Shown: positions 36,705 to 46,083 of the stretch, one piece after another
Position numbering within the stretch: the first letter of the stretch is position 1
Layout of the letters: each line of letters starts with the position of its first letter
Assembly: GCA_031363945.1 (NCBI GenBank)
Contig: JANLVJ010000045.1
Location: 1 to 64,000, forward strand
From: JANLVJ01 sp031363945
GTDB lineage: Bacteria > Bacteroidota > Bacteroidia > Sphingobacteriales > Sphingobacteriaceae
Length of the DNA stretch: 64,000 nt
Direction: 5' to 3'
The notes under the pieces: generated by a model
Database searches by the model: none
Told to the model about the DNA's origin: nothing
Seen by the model: the letters and a program-made list of their open reading frames with translations, nothing else
Made by a program: the position numbers and the translations under genes

Positions 36705-37005
36705 GTATTCAACTAATATTAGAAAATTACAGTTCGCTCAAAATTTCTTTTTGTATCACTTTTTTAAGGTGTTACGATGTAAAAATAACTTACTCAATTG
36801 AAAAGGAACGAAAAACATTGAGGAATTAAAACCCGCAATGACGGGTGATTAGCAAATGTTTAAAGATACAATCTTTTCGATAAAAACTGTAAGTTAGGCT
36901 TTCTGGGTTCGATCAATTGATGTAATTTAACTAAAGTGTCAACCGGCAACTAGCAGAAACTTCATAGTAGCTAAAACAAAAACTCCGGGTTTTGATTAAA
37001 AAAAC
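36705..37005. other. Divergent intergenic region, parA / FMN reductase
   Basis: About 300 bases carrying two divergent promoters. I looked for a parS-like palindrome and an RNA gene and found neither. Confidence 0.4.
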
Positions 37006-37527
37006 ATGACAACCATTATTTCAGGAACAAACAGACCAAATAGTTATTCACTTAAATTAGCATTAATTATAAAATCGTTTTTTGATCAGAACAATTTTCC
37101 AAGCTCGGTATTGTCTTTGTGCGATCTTCCAGATAGCCTGGCATCAACTGATATGTTTGGAAAGCGTAGCGATGCATTTAAACCGATTCAGGAACTGATT
37201 AAAAGTTCAGACAAATTCTTGTTTATACTGCCAGAATATAATGGTAGCTACCCTGGAATTGCCAAACTTTTTATTGATTCTTTAGATTTTCCAGGGAGTT
37301 TTAAAAATAAAAAAGCGGCTTTAATCGGGCTGGCCTCAGGTAAATATGGAAATGTCAGGGGTATTGATCATTTTACCGGCGTCTGTCACTATCTTGGACT
37401 AAATGTGCTTCCATTAAAACTGCATGTTCCAGGAATAAGAGAAGAAATAAGTGCTGATGGATCATTGTCAAAAGAAGATACTCAAAAATTCATGCACGAA
37501 CTAGTTGACCAATTTATTGCTTTTTAA
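37006..37527 (+). CDS. NADPH-dependent FMN reductase family protein
   Basis: 173 residues of the flavodoxin-like FMN reductase family. The FMN phosphate loop is SGTNRPNSYSLKLA near the N-terminus; LFILPEYNGSYPGIAKLFIDSL and the later GLASGKYGNVRG complete the flavin site. It reduces flavins or quinones with NAD(P)H. Its stop codon touches the start of the next gene (37528), suggesting co-transcription with the binding lipoprotein. Confidence 0.9.
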   Translation: MTTIISGTNRPNSYSLKLALIIKSFFDQNNFPSSVLSLCDLPDSLASTDMFGKRSDAFKPIQELIKSSDKFLFILPEYNGSYPGIAKLFIDSLDFPGSFKNKKAALIGLASGKYGNVRGIDHFTGVCHYLGLNVLPLKLHVPGIREEISADGSLSKEDTQKFMHELVDQFIAF

Positions 37528-39153
37528 ATGCGGGGTACGTTTTCTTTATTAATCATTGTTTGCATGCTTTCTTTTCTGGCATGCGTAAAGCAAACGTCTT
37601 CTGACAAGAAAGTTTTTAATTGCAATATTGATCAGGCTCTAACCTCACTGGACCCTGCTTTTGCACGTAACCAATATGCAGAATGGTGCGATAACCTGAT
37701 TTATAATGGCCTCACGCAGCTTACAGATTCACTCGAAGTTAAGCCATGTATTGCAAAAAAATGGGAAATTTCTGCCGATTCAAAAACTTATATCTTTCAC
37801 CTGCGAAAAGATGTCTACTTTCAGGATGATTTAAACTTTAGCCAGGGCAAAGGCAGGAAAGTAGTTGCTACTGATTTCGTTTACAGCTTTAGCCGGCTGA
37901 TTGATCCACTAACGGCATCTTCTGGGGCCTGGATATTTAATAATAAAGTGACTGGTAAAAACTCCTTTGTGGCTATCGATGACAGCACTTTCGAAATAAA
38001 ATTAAATAAGCCTTTTCCACCATTATTAAAACTATTAACTGCTCAATACTGCTCGGTTCTACCACATGAGGTTGTTAGCTTTTACGGAAAAGATTTCAGA
38101 AGTCACCCTGTTGGTACTGGTCCATTTTCTTTCAAGTACTGGAAAGAAGAAGAGATTATGGTACTCCTAAAAAATCAACATTACTTTGAATTCGAAAAAG
38201 GTAAGAGACTGCCTTTTCTGGATGCTGTAAAATTTAGTTTCATCCGCGACAAACAAACGGCCTTTCTTGAATTTTTAAAGAAAAAGCTAGACTTTTTCAG
38301 CAATATAGATGGCAGTTACCGAGATGATATCCTGACTAAAACTGGTCATGTTCAGGAGAAATATAAGGGCAAGTTTGTTCTTGCCAGCGGTCCGGATCTC
38401 GATACTGAATACATGGGAATTTTGGTTGATTCAACGAAGGAAATTGTCAAAGACAGCCCCCTGAAAATTAAAAAAATCAGGCAGGCAATCAATTATTCGA
38501 TTGATCGTACTAAAATTGTAAAGTACCTGCAAAATAGTATGGGCATACCTGGCACCGCTGGATTTATACCCGAAGGAATGCCTGGTTTTAATGCAGCTGC
38601 CGTTAAAGGATATGATTTCAATCCGGAAAAAGCCCAGAAACTACTGGCAGAATCAGGTTATCCGCATGGGCGGGGAATGGCCCCGATCACTCTGTATACC
38701 TCTACGACCTATAGAGACCTGATAGAGTATATTCAGGGAGAGCTTGAGATTCAGGGAATACATACAATTCTGGCAGTAAACCCGGCAGCAAGTTTACGCG
38801 AGCAAATAAGTAAAAGCACCATCAACTTCTTCAGGGGTTCATGGGTTGCTGATTATCCTGATGGCGAAAACTACCTGTCCTTATTTTATTCTCATAATAA
38901 AGTACCCTTTGGCCCAAACTATACAGGGTTTAACAATCGTAAGTTCGATGAACTGTTTGAAAGATCTTATTATCTGGCATCAGATTCGATGAGATATTCA
39001 CTTAACAGAGAGATGGATAATATAATTATGGAAGAAGCACCCGTTGTAGTCTTATTCTATGCAAAACTTGTCAATCTACGCCAGAATAATATTCATGACA
39101 TGACGATTAATCCCTTGAATATTTTAAACCTGAAAAGAGTTAAAAAGCAGTAA
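37528..39153 (+). CDS. Family 5 solute-binding lipoprotein (peptide/nickel ABC type)
   Basis: 541 residues with a lipoprotein signal (SFLACVKQT, Cys19). The SBP family 5 fold is evident: LDPAFARNQYAEWCDNLIYNGLT, the conserved WEISADSKTYIFHLRKDVYFQDD, and later RQAINYSIDRTKIVKYLQNS and GFIPEGMPGF. Such proteins deliver oligopeptides or metal chelates to an ABC importer, but no permease or ATPase gene lies nearby. This orphan arrangement is known in Bacteroidota; the ligand is not predictable. Confidence 0.9.
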   Translation: MRGTFSLLIIVCMLSFLACVKQTSSDKKVFNCNIDQALTSLDPAFARNQYAEWCDNLIYNGLTQLTDSLEVKPCIAKKWEISADSKTYIFHLRKDVYFQDDLNFSQGKGRKVVATDFVYSFSRLIDPLTASSGAWIFNNKVTGKNSFVAIDDSTFEIKLNKPFPPLLKLLTAQYCSVLPHEVVSFYGKDFRSHPVGTGPFSFKYWKEEEIMVLLKNQHYFEFEKGKRLPFLDAVKFSFIRDKQTAFLEFLKKKLDFFSNIDGSYRDDILTKTGHVQEKYKGKFVLASGPDLDTEYMGILVDSTKEIVKDSPLKIKKIRQAINYSIDRTKIVKYLQNSMGIPGTAGFIPEGMPGFNAAAVKGYDFNPEKAQKLLAESGYPHGRGMAPITLYTSTTYRDLIEYIQGELEIQGIHTILAVNPAASLREQISKSTINFFRGSWVADYPDGENYLSLFYSHNKVPFGPNYTGFNNRKFDELFERSYYLASDSMRYSLNREMDNIIMEEAPVVVLFYAKLVNLRQNNIHDMTINPLNILNLKRVKKQ

Positions 39154-39185
39154 TATCAGCTCCTGATGCACCAAATAAAGTTGAG

Positions 39186-39971
39186 ATGAAAAAAAAATAC
39201 TTGCTCCTTTTACTATTGGTACTGGCCATGTCTTCAGTCAGAGCCCAATCATTGCTGAGTGCCCAGCCGGTTCAAAAAGATCTTATCGAAACCGGGAGAA
39301 AAAAAATGCTCGATGAAGTATTTGCAGATAATCGTTTTATTGGTGGCTACTTTTTATACCTGAGCTTTTTTCATGATTTCAATATAGCGGCTATGGAAAC
39401 CCATAGCAGGACCTACAAACCAGAAGTATCAAAAAGATTAATATTTTACTGTTTGAATGGTCTTGATCAGATCAATGACGAATTGGTAAATAATTATATG
39501 GGCAGGGGAATTGGCCGTCTTGATTCAGGCAAGTATGCAGATGCCATGAATGATTTTGATAAGGTGCTTGCCTATGACCCTAATAATGCAGATGCCTATG
39601 TAAACCGGGCTATTCTTTTCATCATTTCAAGCCAATATGATGAAGCTTCGGCTGAACTGGTAAAAGCAAAGAAATTTGCCCCAATAAATCCAGTCATTTT
39701 TTTTAATGAGAGTGTGATTTCACTTGCCAGAAATAACTATACCCTGGCAATGAAAAAAATAGACTCCTGCATTACGCTAGACCCGGAATACGGACGGGCG
39801 TACTTCGAGAAAGGACTTATTTTGAGAGGTCTAAACCAATATAAGGAAGCCATTAAGGTACTCAGAAAAGCCAGATCACTGGATGACCCTGATGCAGGGG
39901 CATTGATAAAAAAAATTAAGGATGACCAGGATCAACAGACTAAGCCTGAGGTGAAAAGTAAAAGCAAGTGA
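39186..39971 (+). CDS. Secreted tetratricopeptide-repeat protein
   Basis: 261 residues with a signal peptide (MKKKYLLLLLLVLAMSSVRAQ). Between about residues 110 and 245 there are TPR units, for example GKYADAMNDFDKVLAYDPNN, SQYDEASAELVKAKKFAP and NQYKEAIKVLRKARSLDD. TPRs mediate protein contacts; the partner is unknown. It follows the binding lipoprotein by about 30 bases on the same strand. Confidence 0.88.
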   Translation: MKKKYLLLLLLVLAMSSVRAQSLLSAQPVQKDLIETGRKKMLDEVFADNRFIGGYFLYLSFFHDFNIAAMETHSRTYKPEVSKRLIFYCLNGLDQINDELVNNYMGRGIGRLDSGKYADAMNDFDKVLAYDPNNADAYVNRAILFIISSQYDEASAELVKAKKFAPINPVIFFNESVISLARNNYTLAMKKIDSCITLDPEYGRAYFEKGLILRGLNQYKEAIKVLRKARSLDDPDAGALIKKIKDDQDQQTKPEVKSKSK

Positions 39972-40054
39972 TTGGTGCCTGGTCAAACAGACTCTGACAG
40001 CAGAAAAAAACAGAAGTAAGTGACAAGTACCAGGCCCAGTATTTTACTATAAGG

Positions 40055-40079
40055 TTAGCCTGAGCGAAGAACAGGCTAA
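40055..40079. repeat. Hairpin between TPR and HYC_CC_PP genes
   Basis: TTAGCCTG (40055-40062) and CAGGCTAA (40072-40079) pair perfectly around a 9-base loop. It may terminate the operon upstream; no T-tract follows. Confidence 0.45.
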
Positions 40080-40122
40080 ATTACCTTTTGTAAAACAGCC
40101 TGTTTTTAAGTAATTTTGACTA

Positions 40123-40497
40123 ATGTTCAGAAAGATATTCGTTACCGTTATTACTTTTATCTACCTGGCTGTAGGTAATGGGTTTACGGTGAATGCACAT
40201 TACTGCTTTGGTCTTCTTCATGGTGTTTCACTCACTTCTGAAAATTCCTGTAGCTGCGGTCATAATCCTACACCTTGCTGTAAAACAAAAAGCATTCATA
40301 TTAACCTGGGCGATAAACATCAGGCTCAGCATGCCTTTTTACCGTTGCCGCATCATTCTTTTCTGGCAATTTTCACACATCACCCTGTTTTTGTAAATTA
40401 TAAAGGGTTAAAATGCCTGCTTACGGTTTGCTATAAGGCCCCACCAAACCAACATAAACAGCCTGTGTATATTTTGAACAATACCTTCCGCATCTGA
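40123..40497 (+). CDS. HYC_CC_PP family Cys/His-rich secreted protein
   Basis: 124 residues. The N-terminus is a signal or membrane segment (MFRKIFVTVITFIYLAVGNGFTVNA), directly followed by the name-giving HYC, then SCSCGHNPTPCC and several histidines (HQAQHA, PHHSF, HHP). These motifs define the HYC_CC_PP family of Bacteroidota. The pattern suggests metal binding in the periplasm; no biochemical role is known to me. It lies 140 bases before the HMA-like gene on the same strand. Confidence 0.8.
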   Translation: MFRKIFVTVITFIYLAVGNGFTVNAHYCFGLLHGVSLTSENSCSCGHNPTPCCKTKSIHINLGDKHQAQHAFLPLPHHSFLAIFTHHPVFVNYKGLKCLLTVCYKAPPNQHKQPVYILNNTFRI

Positions 40498-40503
40498 TTT
40501 GCC

Positions 40504-40522
40504 TTACCCATTTCATGGGTAA
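40504..40522. repeat. Short perfect hairpin
   Basis: TTACCCAT and ATGGGTAA pair around the triloop TTC, seven bases past the HYC_CC_PP stop. No T-tract follows, so it is a weak terminator candidate or an RNA processing element. Confidence 0.45.
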
Positions 40523-40638
40523 TCAACTTAATAATCATCTGCCTTGATGCATCTTGGTTTTGTACCTATGCCAGATTGGCGATGAATTTAAATAGCCAGC
40601 AATGAGGCTGCGACCATCCTTTTAAATTTATTGATATC

Positions 40639-41178
40639 ATGAAAAAAATTATCGTGACCGCTTTTTTACTGTCCATACTTGCTATAACAGCAAAGGCACA
40701 GTTTATTGCAGCAGAACTGGAAGTTTCAGGACTTACCTGCTCTATGTGCTCGTTATCAACTCAAAAGTCGTTGAATACACTTGACTTTATTGGCCTGATA
40801 AAGCCAGACCTTAATAAGAACATTTTTTATGTACAATTTAGGCCCGGTAAGATAGTTAATCTCGACGCGATACGTCAAAAAGTAGTATCAGCAGGCTTCT
40901 CTGTAAGTAAACTTATCGCTATTTATAATTTTAATAATCTAAAGATTTCAGATAGATTTATTTATGCTAAAGATGGAGCAACATATGAATTTATTGACGG
41001 GCGCGATCAACTACTTGAGGGCTCAACCAGATTTCAGGTAATTGATAAAGGATTTGTTTCTGGGAAAATATTAAAAAAATACAGTGCTGAGTTGAACCCT
41101 TTATTCTTGACGGGTACACCAAATACTGAACTGTTAGATAAAAGCAATCATCACTATCATGTAAGCCTTTCAAAATGA
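40639..41178 (+). CDS. Secreted heavy-metal-associated (HMA)-like protein
   Basis: 179 residues with a signal peptide (MKKIIVTAFLLSILAITAKAQ). Residues 25-95 form an HMA ferredoxin-like fold with the metal motif TCSMCS (CxxC) in ELEVSGLTCSMCSLSTQKSL, ending VSAGFSVSKL. The remaining about 80 residues are an uncharacterised C-terminal domain. Being exported, it may bind copper or another soft metal in the periplasm. Its stop overlaps the start of the outer-membrane gene by 4 bases. Confidence 0.85.
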   Translation: MKKIIVTAFLLSILAITAKAQFIAAELEVSGLTCSMCSLSTQKSLNTLDFIGLIKPDLNKNIFYVQFRPGKIVNLDAIRQKVVSAGFSVSKLIAIYNFNNLKISDRFIYAKDGATYEFIDGRDQLLEGSTRFQVIDKGFVSGKILKKYSAELNPLFLTGTPNTELLDKSNHHYHVSLSK

Positions 41179-41978
41179 AGAACACTGGAATTTTTATTGT
41201 GCTATTCATTTTAAGTACCCCGATTTTTGCACAGGAACTATTTGTTAATACAGAGCCCGCCAGCAATATGGCCACCGGGGCAATCGGATTCAGACTCACC
41301 AATACGTTGTTGCCATCTGTTCAGAAAACCGCTCTGCGTATTAGTCCTGAAGTGATGTTTGGACTCTCAAGGTACCTCATGTTGCATGTGAACGTTTATG
41401 GTTCTAATGCTTATCAGCCAGGGTTTAAATTTGAAGGCCTGAGCATTTATGGTAAATTAAGGATTCTGGCTTTAGATCAGGCACAGGCTCATTTTAGAGT
41501 GGCACTTTATGGTAGGGCCTCTTTAAGTAACAACCCCATAAATTTTCATGAAATAAATTTACAGGGAGAAAATTCGGGGGCCTTGGGTGGTATTGTAATT
41601 ACCCAGTTGATTCATAAGCTGGCCCTGTCAGCTTCTAGTGATCTTAGTTATGCAAGAAATAATAGTGGTCACCCCTTTCCACCGGGTAGGCATCATGATC
41701 AGTTTGGATACACCCTATCAGCTGGCTACTTACTGTTACCACGAACATATACCGATTATAAACAAACCAATGTCAATATTTATGTTGAACTACTTGGCAA
41801 AAACGGGTCAGAGGGCGAAGAGAATTTTATTGATATTGCCCCTGCAGTTCAATTCATAATAAATAGCAAGATGAGAATCGACCTGGCTTATCAACATCAG
41901 CTCAGTGGAAACATGTCGAGACTATCAACTCAATCATATCTCTTACGACTTGAGTACAATATATTTAACGCCTTTTAA
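41175..41978 (+). CDS. Putative outer-membrane beta-barrel protein
   Basis: 267 residues with a signal peptide (MKNTGIFIVLFILSTPIFAQ). The rest is rich in alternating hydrophobic and aromatic strands (for example LRISPEVMFGLSRYLMLHVNVYGS, MRIDLAYQHQL) and ends in LRLEYNIFNAF, a typical barrel C-terminus. It resembles the barrels annotated only as transporter in Bacteroidota. Translational coupling to the HMA-like gene suggests a joint role in metal handling, which is inference. Confidence 0.75.
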   Translation: MKNTGIFIVLFILSTPIFAQELFVNTEPASNMATGAIGFRLTNTLLPSVQKTALRISPEVMFGLSRYLMLHVNVYGSNAYQPGFKFEGLSIYGKLRILALDQAQAHFRVALYGRASLSNNPINFHEINLQGENSGALGGIVITQLIHKLALSASSDLSYARNNSGHPFPPGRHHDQFGYTLSAGYLLLPRTYTDYKQTNVNIYVELLGKNGSEGEENFIDIAPAVQFIINSKMRIDLAYQHQLSGNMSRLSTQSYLLRLEYNIFNAF

Positions 41979-42005
41979 GTATTTTAACAGCGTGAAAATC
42001 GATGA

Positions 42006-42624
42006 ATGCCCAAAGACCTTTTAGAATTGGGGCCCTTAACTGCTTTAGTATCGAAAATTACTGAAAAGATAAAATCAACACACTTAAAAGCTATTGACTG
42101 TAAAAAAATATCCGCAGATATTTTGTCGCAAACAGGTTTTACCATCAGCAATCCCACATTAAAACGTTTATTTGGTTTTGCCGTTTCAAATTATCAGCTT
42201 TCGGGGTATACTAAAAATGCTCTTAGCAATTTCCTGGTCTATGCTGATTGGGTGACATTTGTGATCAATGTTTCAGATAGCACGCATTAATATATTGCGG
42301 GAACATACTGGAATGAACCACGCAATGAAGCCTTGCACATCTCTGATTATACCTATACGGCTTTAGCGAATCGTTTTGGAATTCCTTTTAAATATACCGT
42401 TCATAAACAATTTTCTGAAGTTACGTATGTTCAGTACGAGTGGTTCAAGTATCACCGCGCTTGAAGGAGTTCATTCCGTATGGGAGCAGAATATTGTACT
42501 TAACCAGAACTGGCTAATACCTCAAAAAGAGGAAACCTTATGCTGTTTATTCCTGTCCAGAGATAGATTTAATATCAACTCTACCCCCGAGTTTGACATA
42601 TTCACGATAGGTCTTACAGGCTGA
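42006..42624 (+). pseudogene. Broken gene, N-terminal DNA-binding-like segment typical of Bacteroidota
   Basis: The first frame (42006-42290) contains NPTLKRLFGFAVSNYQLSGY, a segment common at the N-terminus of Bacteroidota proteins of unknown function (TLKRxFGF followed by YT-x-x-AL). It meets a TAA at 42288-42290, but the same frame continues open as YIAGTYWNEPRNEALHISDY to about 42474. A second frame (to 42624) then reads TALEGVHSVWEQNIVLNQNW. A nonsense change plus a frameshift near 42450 would explain this. Function unknown. Confidence 0.55.
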
Positions 42625-42679
42625 TTTAAACACTTTTTTAGACGATCAATTTTAATTCAATACTAGAATACTCTTTGGG

Positions 42680-45600
42680 TCAGATGAACTGATAGGCAGT
42701 AAAATAATAAATATTTCCTGGCTCTGTCGCTTTAACCCTGAAATTGTTCTTAATATAAGCAAGCTGGTTTGAATTAGTCAATGAAGGCATATAGACTGGT
42801 TGAATTTTCACGGGTAGCTTTGGTGTTTTGTTTAACGTGCTATCAATTGGAAGATTCGGTGCCGGGCTTAGAGGTATTTTCATAGAACCCGATGGTTTGA
42901 TTTGACCACTTCTTGCACCTGCTGAATCGGCTGGCTTTATTTGTCCTCCTCTTGCGCTTTTTGAATCAGCGGGTTTGAACCGCCCGCCTTTAGAGCCTGC
43001 AGTATCGGCGGGTTTTAACCTCTGACCTCTTGAGTCTGATGAATCTGCAGGATTAAAACGTCTGCCAGGCGCAGCACTTGAATCGGCTGGGTGACCCACA
43101 CTTACACCACTGCCTGGGTATGATCCTTTACCAGCGGCACCTGAAGGAGAAGCAGGAGAACCTGCAGGTTTGCCACCACCTGAACGTTGTGAAGATCCAC
43201 CACCTCCTGAGGGTGCAGCTCCGCCTCCGCCACCGCCGCCACCGCCGCCGCCATTACCACCAAGACCACCTGAAGCATCATCTTCATGCACTTCACTTTC
43301 CCCTTGTTTACCATTCTGGTACTTGCCTGTAGGGCTGGTATAGTTGATTTTACCAAATGCATAAGAGAAGTTAATCCCGAATGACCGGAAAGAAACATTT
43401 CTATCGCTAACAGAAGTAAAACCAGTACCTACATTATTAGAATGAAAATCATGGTATTTTGAAAAAGGTGAAGCAGCAGTAAAGGCTATACTTCCCTTCT
43501 TATGCCAGAGTTGCTGACGAATGCCAAAATTATATAGTGAGAACGATGGACTTGAACCCTGAACAGTACGTCGGGGTGAATTTACAAAACCGAAAAACTC
43601 AGCGCTTAATGAAGGTGTGAAATTATAGCTTGCATTTGCATTTAACCGGTAGTTAAAGCTGTTAATTTGGGTTCCCAACTGGATATTCTGTTCATAATCC
43701 TGAAAAAGGTTGGCATTACCCCTAAGTGTTAGCTTAGGCGTAATGGGCACTGATCCAAAAATATTTAAACCATATAAACGCTGCCTTCCAATATTTTCAT
43801 TCATGCTAACCAGTACATTTTTATACGTCGAGTCACCATAGGTAAATGTTGAATACCGGGTAATATAATTTTGAATATCATTTGATGTATAACGGTAATA
43901 TAACGCTGTATTAATAGAACTTCCCTTCCCAAAAAAGACATTATAGCTTAATTCGATACTTTTAGTGTGCTCCGGACCCAGATCAGGATTACCACGTGAA
44001 ATATTTGTGGGGTCACTGGCCTGAACAAATGGGTTCAGGTCACGAAGACCTGGTCTCTGAAGGCGCTGCGTATAGGCAATTTTGATTGTCTGACTTGGGC
44101 TGATCGTTCTGGCGATTGTTATGGATGGAATAAAACTTGTATAAGAAGCAAGATTTAGACTCTTACCAGCAAAAACACCGCTGTTAACGGTACGTTCTAC
44201 CCTGGCACCAGTATAAAAATCAAGGAAATTAAAGGCCTTGAATGATAAAACAGCATAGCCAGCATAAATATTCTGCTTATAATCAAAATTATCAGAAAGG
44301 GTCGGGCTATACACATAATTTCCACCTTGTAAACTATTTACATTAGTTATACTGCTGATATCCCGCAAAATAGCTTTCGCTCCTAATTCTAATTTGGTAG
44401 ATTTTGAGAATGGTTCAGTATAATCAAGTTGAATATCCTGCTCTTTTGATTTACCATTATTATTACCCAGCTGTCCCGAATACGGATTCTGCCCTGTGTT
44501 TATAACATTATTGGTGGTATAATTATTCCGATTCTTGCTTGAACTCAATTGATAAGAAACATCGAGCTGCCTGCCTTCTTCATTGAAGACACGCTTATAA
44601 TCAGTCGTCCAGTCGATTCCCTGCACCCTGAAATCAGTAGAAGAATTAATTGTATGATTTGAATCTGGACGATTAAAGAGTGTGGTAGGTCTTAATAAGC
44701 CCGTCTGCTGAAAAATAGAATTGTTATTATTGAAGCCGAAATTATTAAAACTAACGGTCGAGGTCAGGTTGTCTTTTGTTGAAAGATCCCAATCAATTCC
44801 TACGTGGCCATTATAGCCGTTTCGTCTGACTTTTCCTGAACCTTTTTGAGTAATAGTCTGGGTATTTTTTAATGAATCAGTATTAGTCTTTGTTGATGAA
44901 TTCGTACTAATTGAAGGTATATTCATATTACCTGAGAATCCTGCATTCACTCCAAAGGTTCCCTTTCGGGCATTCAGATTTAGCGATCCATTTTCAAACC
45001 GGGAGCCTCCTGTCAAGTTCACATTACCACTAACGCCTTTTGCGGTTGACTTTTTAAGAATTATATTAATAATCCCGGCAGTACCCTCAGCATCATATTT
45101 CGCTGATGGGTTTGTGATGACTTCTATACTTTTTATCTGATTGGCAGGTATTGATTGCAAGGCATCTGCAAGACTTGTGGCAAGAATAGTTGAAGGTTTG
45201 CCATTTATCAAAATACGCACATTCGTACTTCCCCGTAATTCAACATTACCATCAACGTCAACTGCAACCTGAGGTACTTTACGTAATACATCAGTTGCTA
45301 CTCCACTTTGAGAAGAAATATCCTGGTCCGCATTAAAGACCATTTTATCAATACGGTTTTCTATCAGATTACGCTGAGCAACCACTCCAGCACCCTTTTT
45401 AAGTAATATAGAATTATCACGCAAGTAAATTATACCAAGACTGGCGCTGGCCTTACCTGCAGCTATAACAATATTACGTAAGTATTTAATTTTATAACCA
45501 AGGGATGAAACACTGATAGTATAGGTACCCTCAGCTAGTCCGCTAATTTTAAACTGTCCTTTAGCGTCAGAACTGGTGCCATCAATTGGCTTTGGATTAC

Positions 45601-45790
45601 CACTAGGGAACACAGAAATTGTCGCAAATTCAATTGCCTGCTTTGTTGCCGAATCAATGATGGTACCACTAATTTTTCCACTGACACCTGGTGGAAAAGG
45701 GAATGATGTCAGGGGCAGCGTAAACTTTCCTTTCGCTGACAGCGGGCTGTAGCTTAATATTACCAGGGCTAGAAGTATAAAATATTTCAT
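42680..45790 (-). CDS. TonB-dependent receptor-like outer-membrane protein (family 14 barrel) with repeat-rich C-terminal tail
   Basis: 1036 residues: signal peptide (MKYFILLALVILSYSPLSAKG), a CarboxypepD_reg-like domain (about 38-120, GKISGTIIDSATKQAIEFAT), a plug (about 135-255, VELRGSTNVRILINGKPS and IEVITNPSAKYDAEGTAGIINI), and an outer membrane family-14 barrel to about residue 820 (SFGINFSYAFGKINY). Relatives usually stop soon after an acidic DD motif; here it reads VHEDDASGG and continues with a poly-glycine stretch, five 13-residue repeats and a proline-rich segment, about 200 extra residues. The substrate and any SusD partner are not seen. Confidence 0.88.
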   Translation of the reverse strand: MKYFILLALVILSYSPLSAKGKFTLPLTSFPFPPGVSGKISGTIIDSATKQAIEFATISVFPSGNPKPIDGTSSDAKGQFKISGLAEGTYTISVSSLGYKIKYLRNIVIAAGKASASLGIIYLRDNSILLKKGAGVVAQRNLIENRIDKMVFNADQDISSQSGVATDVLRKVPQVAVDVDGNVELRGSTNVRILINGKPSTILATSLADALQSIPANQIKSIEVITNPSAKYDAEGTAGIINIILKKSTAKGVSGNVNLTGGSRFENGSLNLNARKGTFGVNAGFSGNMNIPSISTNSSTKTNTDSLKNTQTITQKGSGKVRRNGYNGHVGIDWDLSTKDNLTSTVSFNNFGFNNNNSIFQQTGLLRPTTLFNRPDSNHTINSSTDFRVQGIDWTTDYKRVFNEEGRQLDVSYQLSSSKNRNNYTTNNVINTGQNPYSGQLGNNNGKSKEQDIQLDYTEPFSKSTKLELGAKAILRDISSITNVNSLQGGNYVYSPTLSDNFDYKQNIYAGYAVLSFKAFNFLDFYTGARVERTVNSGVFAGKSLNLASYTSFIPSITIARTISPSQTIKIAYTQRLQRPGLRDLNPFVQASDPTNISRGNPDLGPEHTKSIELSYNVFFGKGSSINTALYYRYTSNDIQNYITRYSTFTYGDSTYKNVLVSMNENIGRQRLYGLNIFGSVPITPKLTLRGNANLFQDYEQNIQLGTQINSFNYRLNANASYNFTPSLSAEFFGFVNSPRRTVQGSSPSFSLYNFGIRQQLWHKKGSIAFTAASPFSKYHDFHSNNVGTGFTSVSDRNVSFRSFGINFSYAFGKINYTSPTGKYQNGKQGESEVHEDDASGGLGGNGGGGGGGGGGGAAPSGGGGSSQRSGGGKPAGSPASPSGAAGKGSYPGSGVSVGHPADSSAAPGRRFNPADSSDSRGQRLKPADTAGSKGGRFKPADSKSARGGQIKPADSAGARSGQIKPSGSMKIPLSPAPNLPIDSTLNKTPKLPVKIQPVYMPSLTNSNQLAYIKNNFRVKATEPGNIYYFTAYQFI
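42896..43090 (-). repeat. Five 39-bp coding repeats in the receptor tail
   Basis: Five tandem units of exactly 13 codons: PADSSAAPGRRFN, PADSSDSRGQRLK, PADTAGSKGGRFK, PADSKSARGGQIK, PADSAGARSGQIK, then a partial PSGSMK. Pattern PAD[ST]-x4-[GS]-x-[RQ]-[FLI]-[KN], with small variations. Directly upstream in the protein is a glycine-rich tract (DNA about 43200-43262). All units keep the frame, so selection or recent expansion is likely. Confidence 0.9.
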
Positions 45791-46083
45791 TGCAATTTAA
45801 TTGATGAATAAAACACAAAATTAACAGTTATATCAGCACGAAGAAAGGTCTGATTGAGACGAAATAGGTATTCATTTAATTAAACCGACAGAAAAGTATA
45901 ATTCTGCGACTGGGGCACTTATCTTATCGACAAAAGAATGTATTAAAATTGATGCAGTCTTTAAATACCTTAGCTAGCATAGAGGTCAACCTCGATTATG
46001 CACAAAAAACGCCAAAGGAGAGATTTAAACACTTTAGCGTTAAAAAAAAACCCATACATTCTGACCCAAATCAGGTTAAGTTT

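Noticed and set aside
36705..37005. Searched for a parS centromere next to parAB
   Set aside because: No GTTTCACGTGAAAC-like palindrome was seen here or noticed elsewhere in the window.
42896..43090. 39-bp tandem repeat as a CRISPR array
   Set aside because: The units are directly adjacent with no spacers, vary in sequence and translate in frame within the receptor gene.
43102..43398. Antisense and alternate-frame ORFs over the glycine-rich part of the receptor gene
   Set aside because: They arise from biased GGN/CCN codons; composition is not protein-like and the receptor frame explains the DNA.
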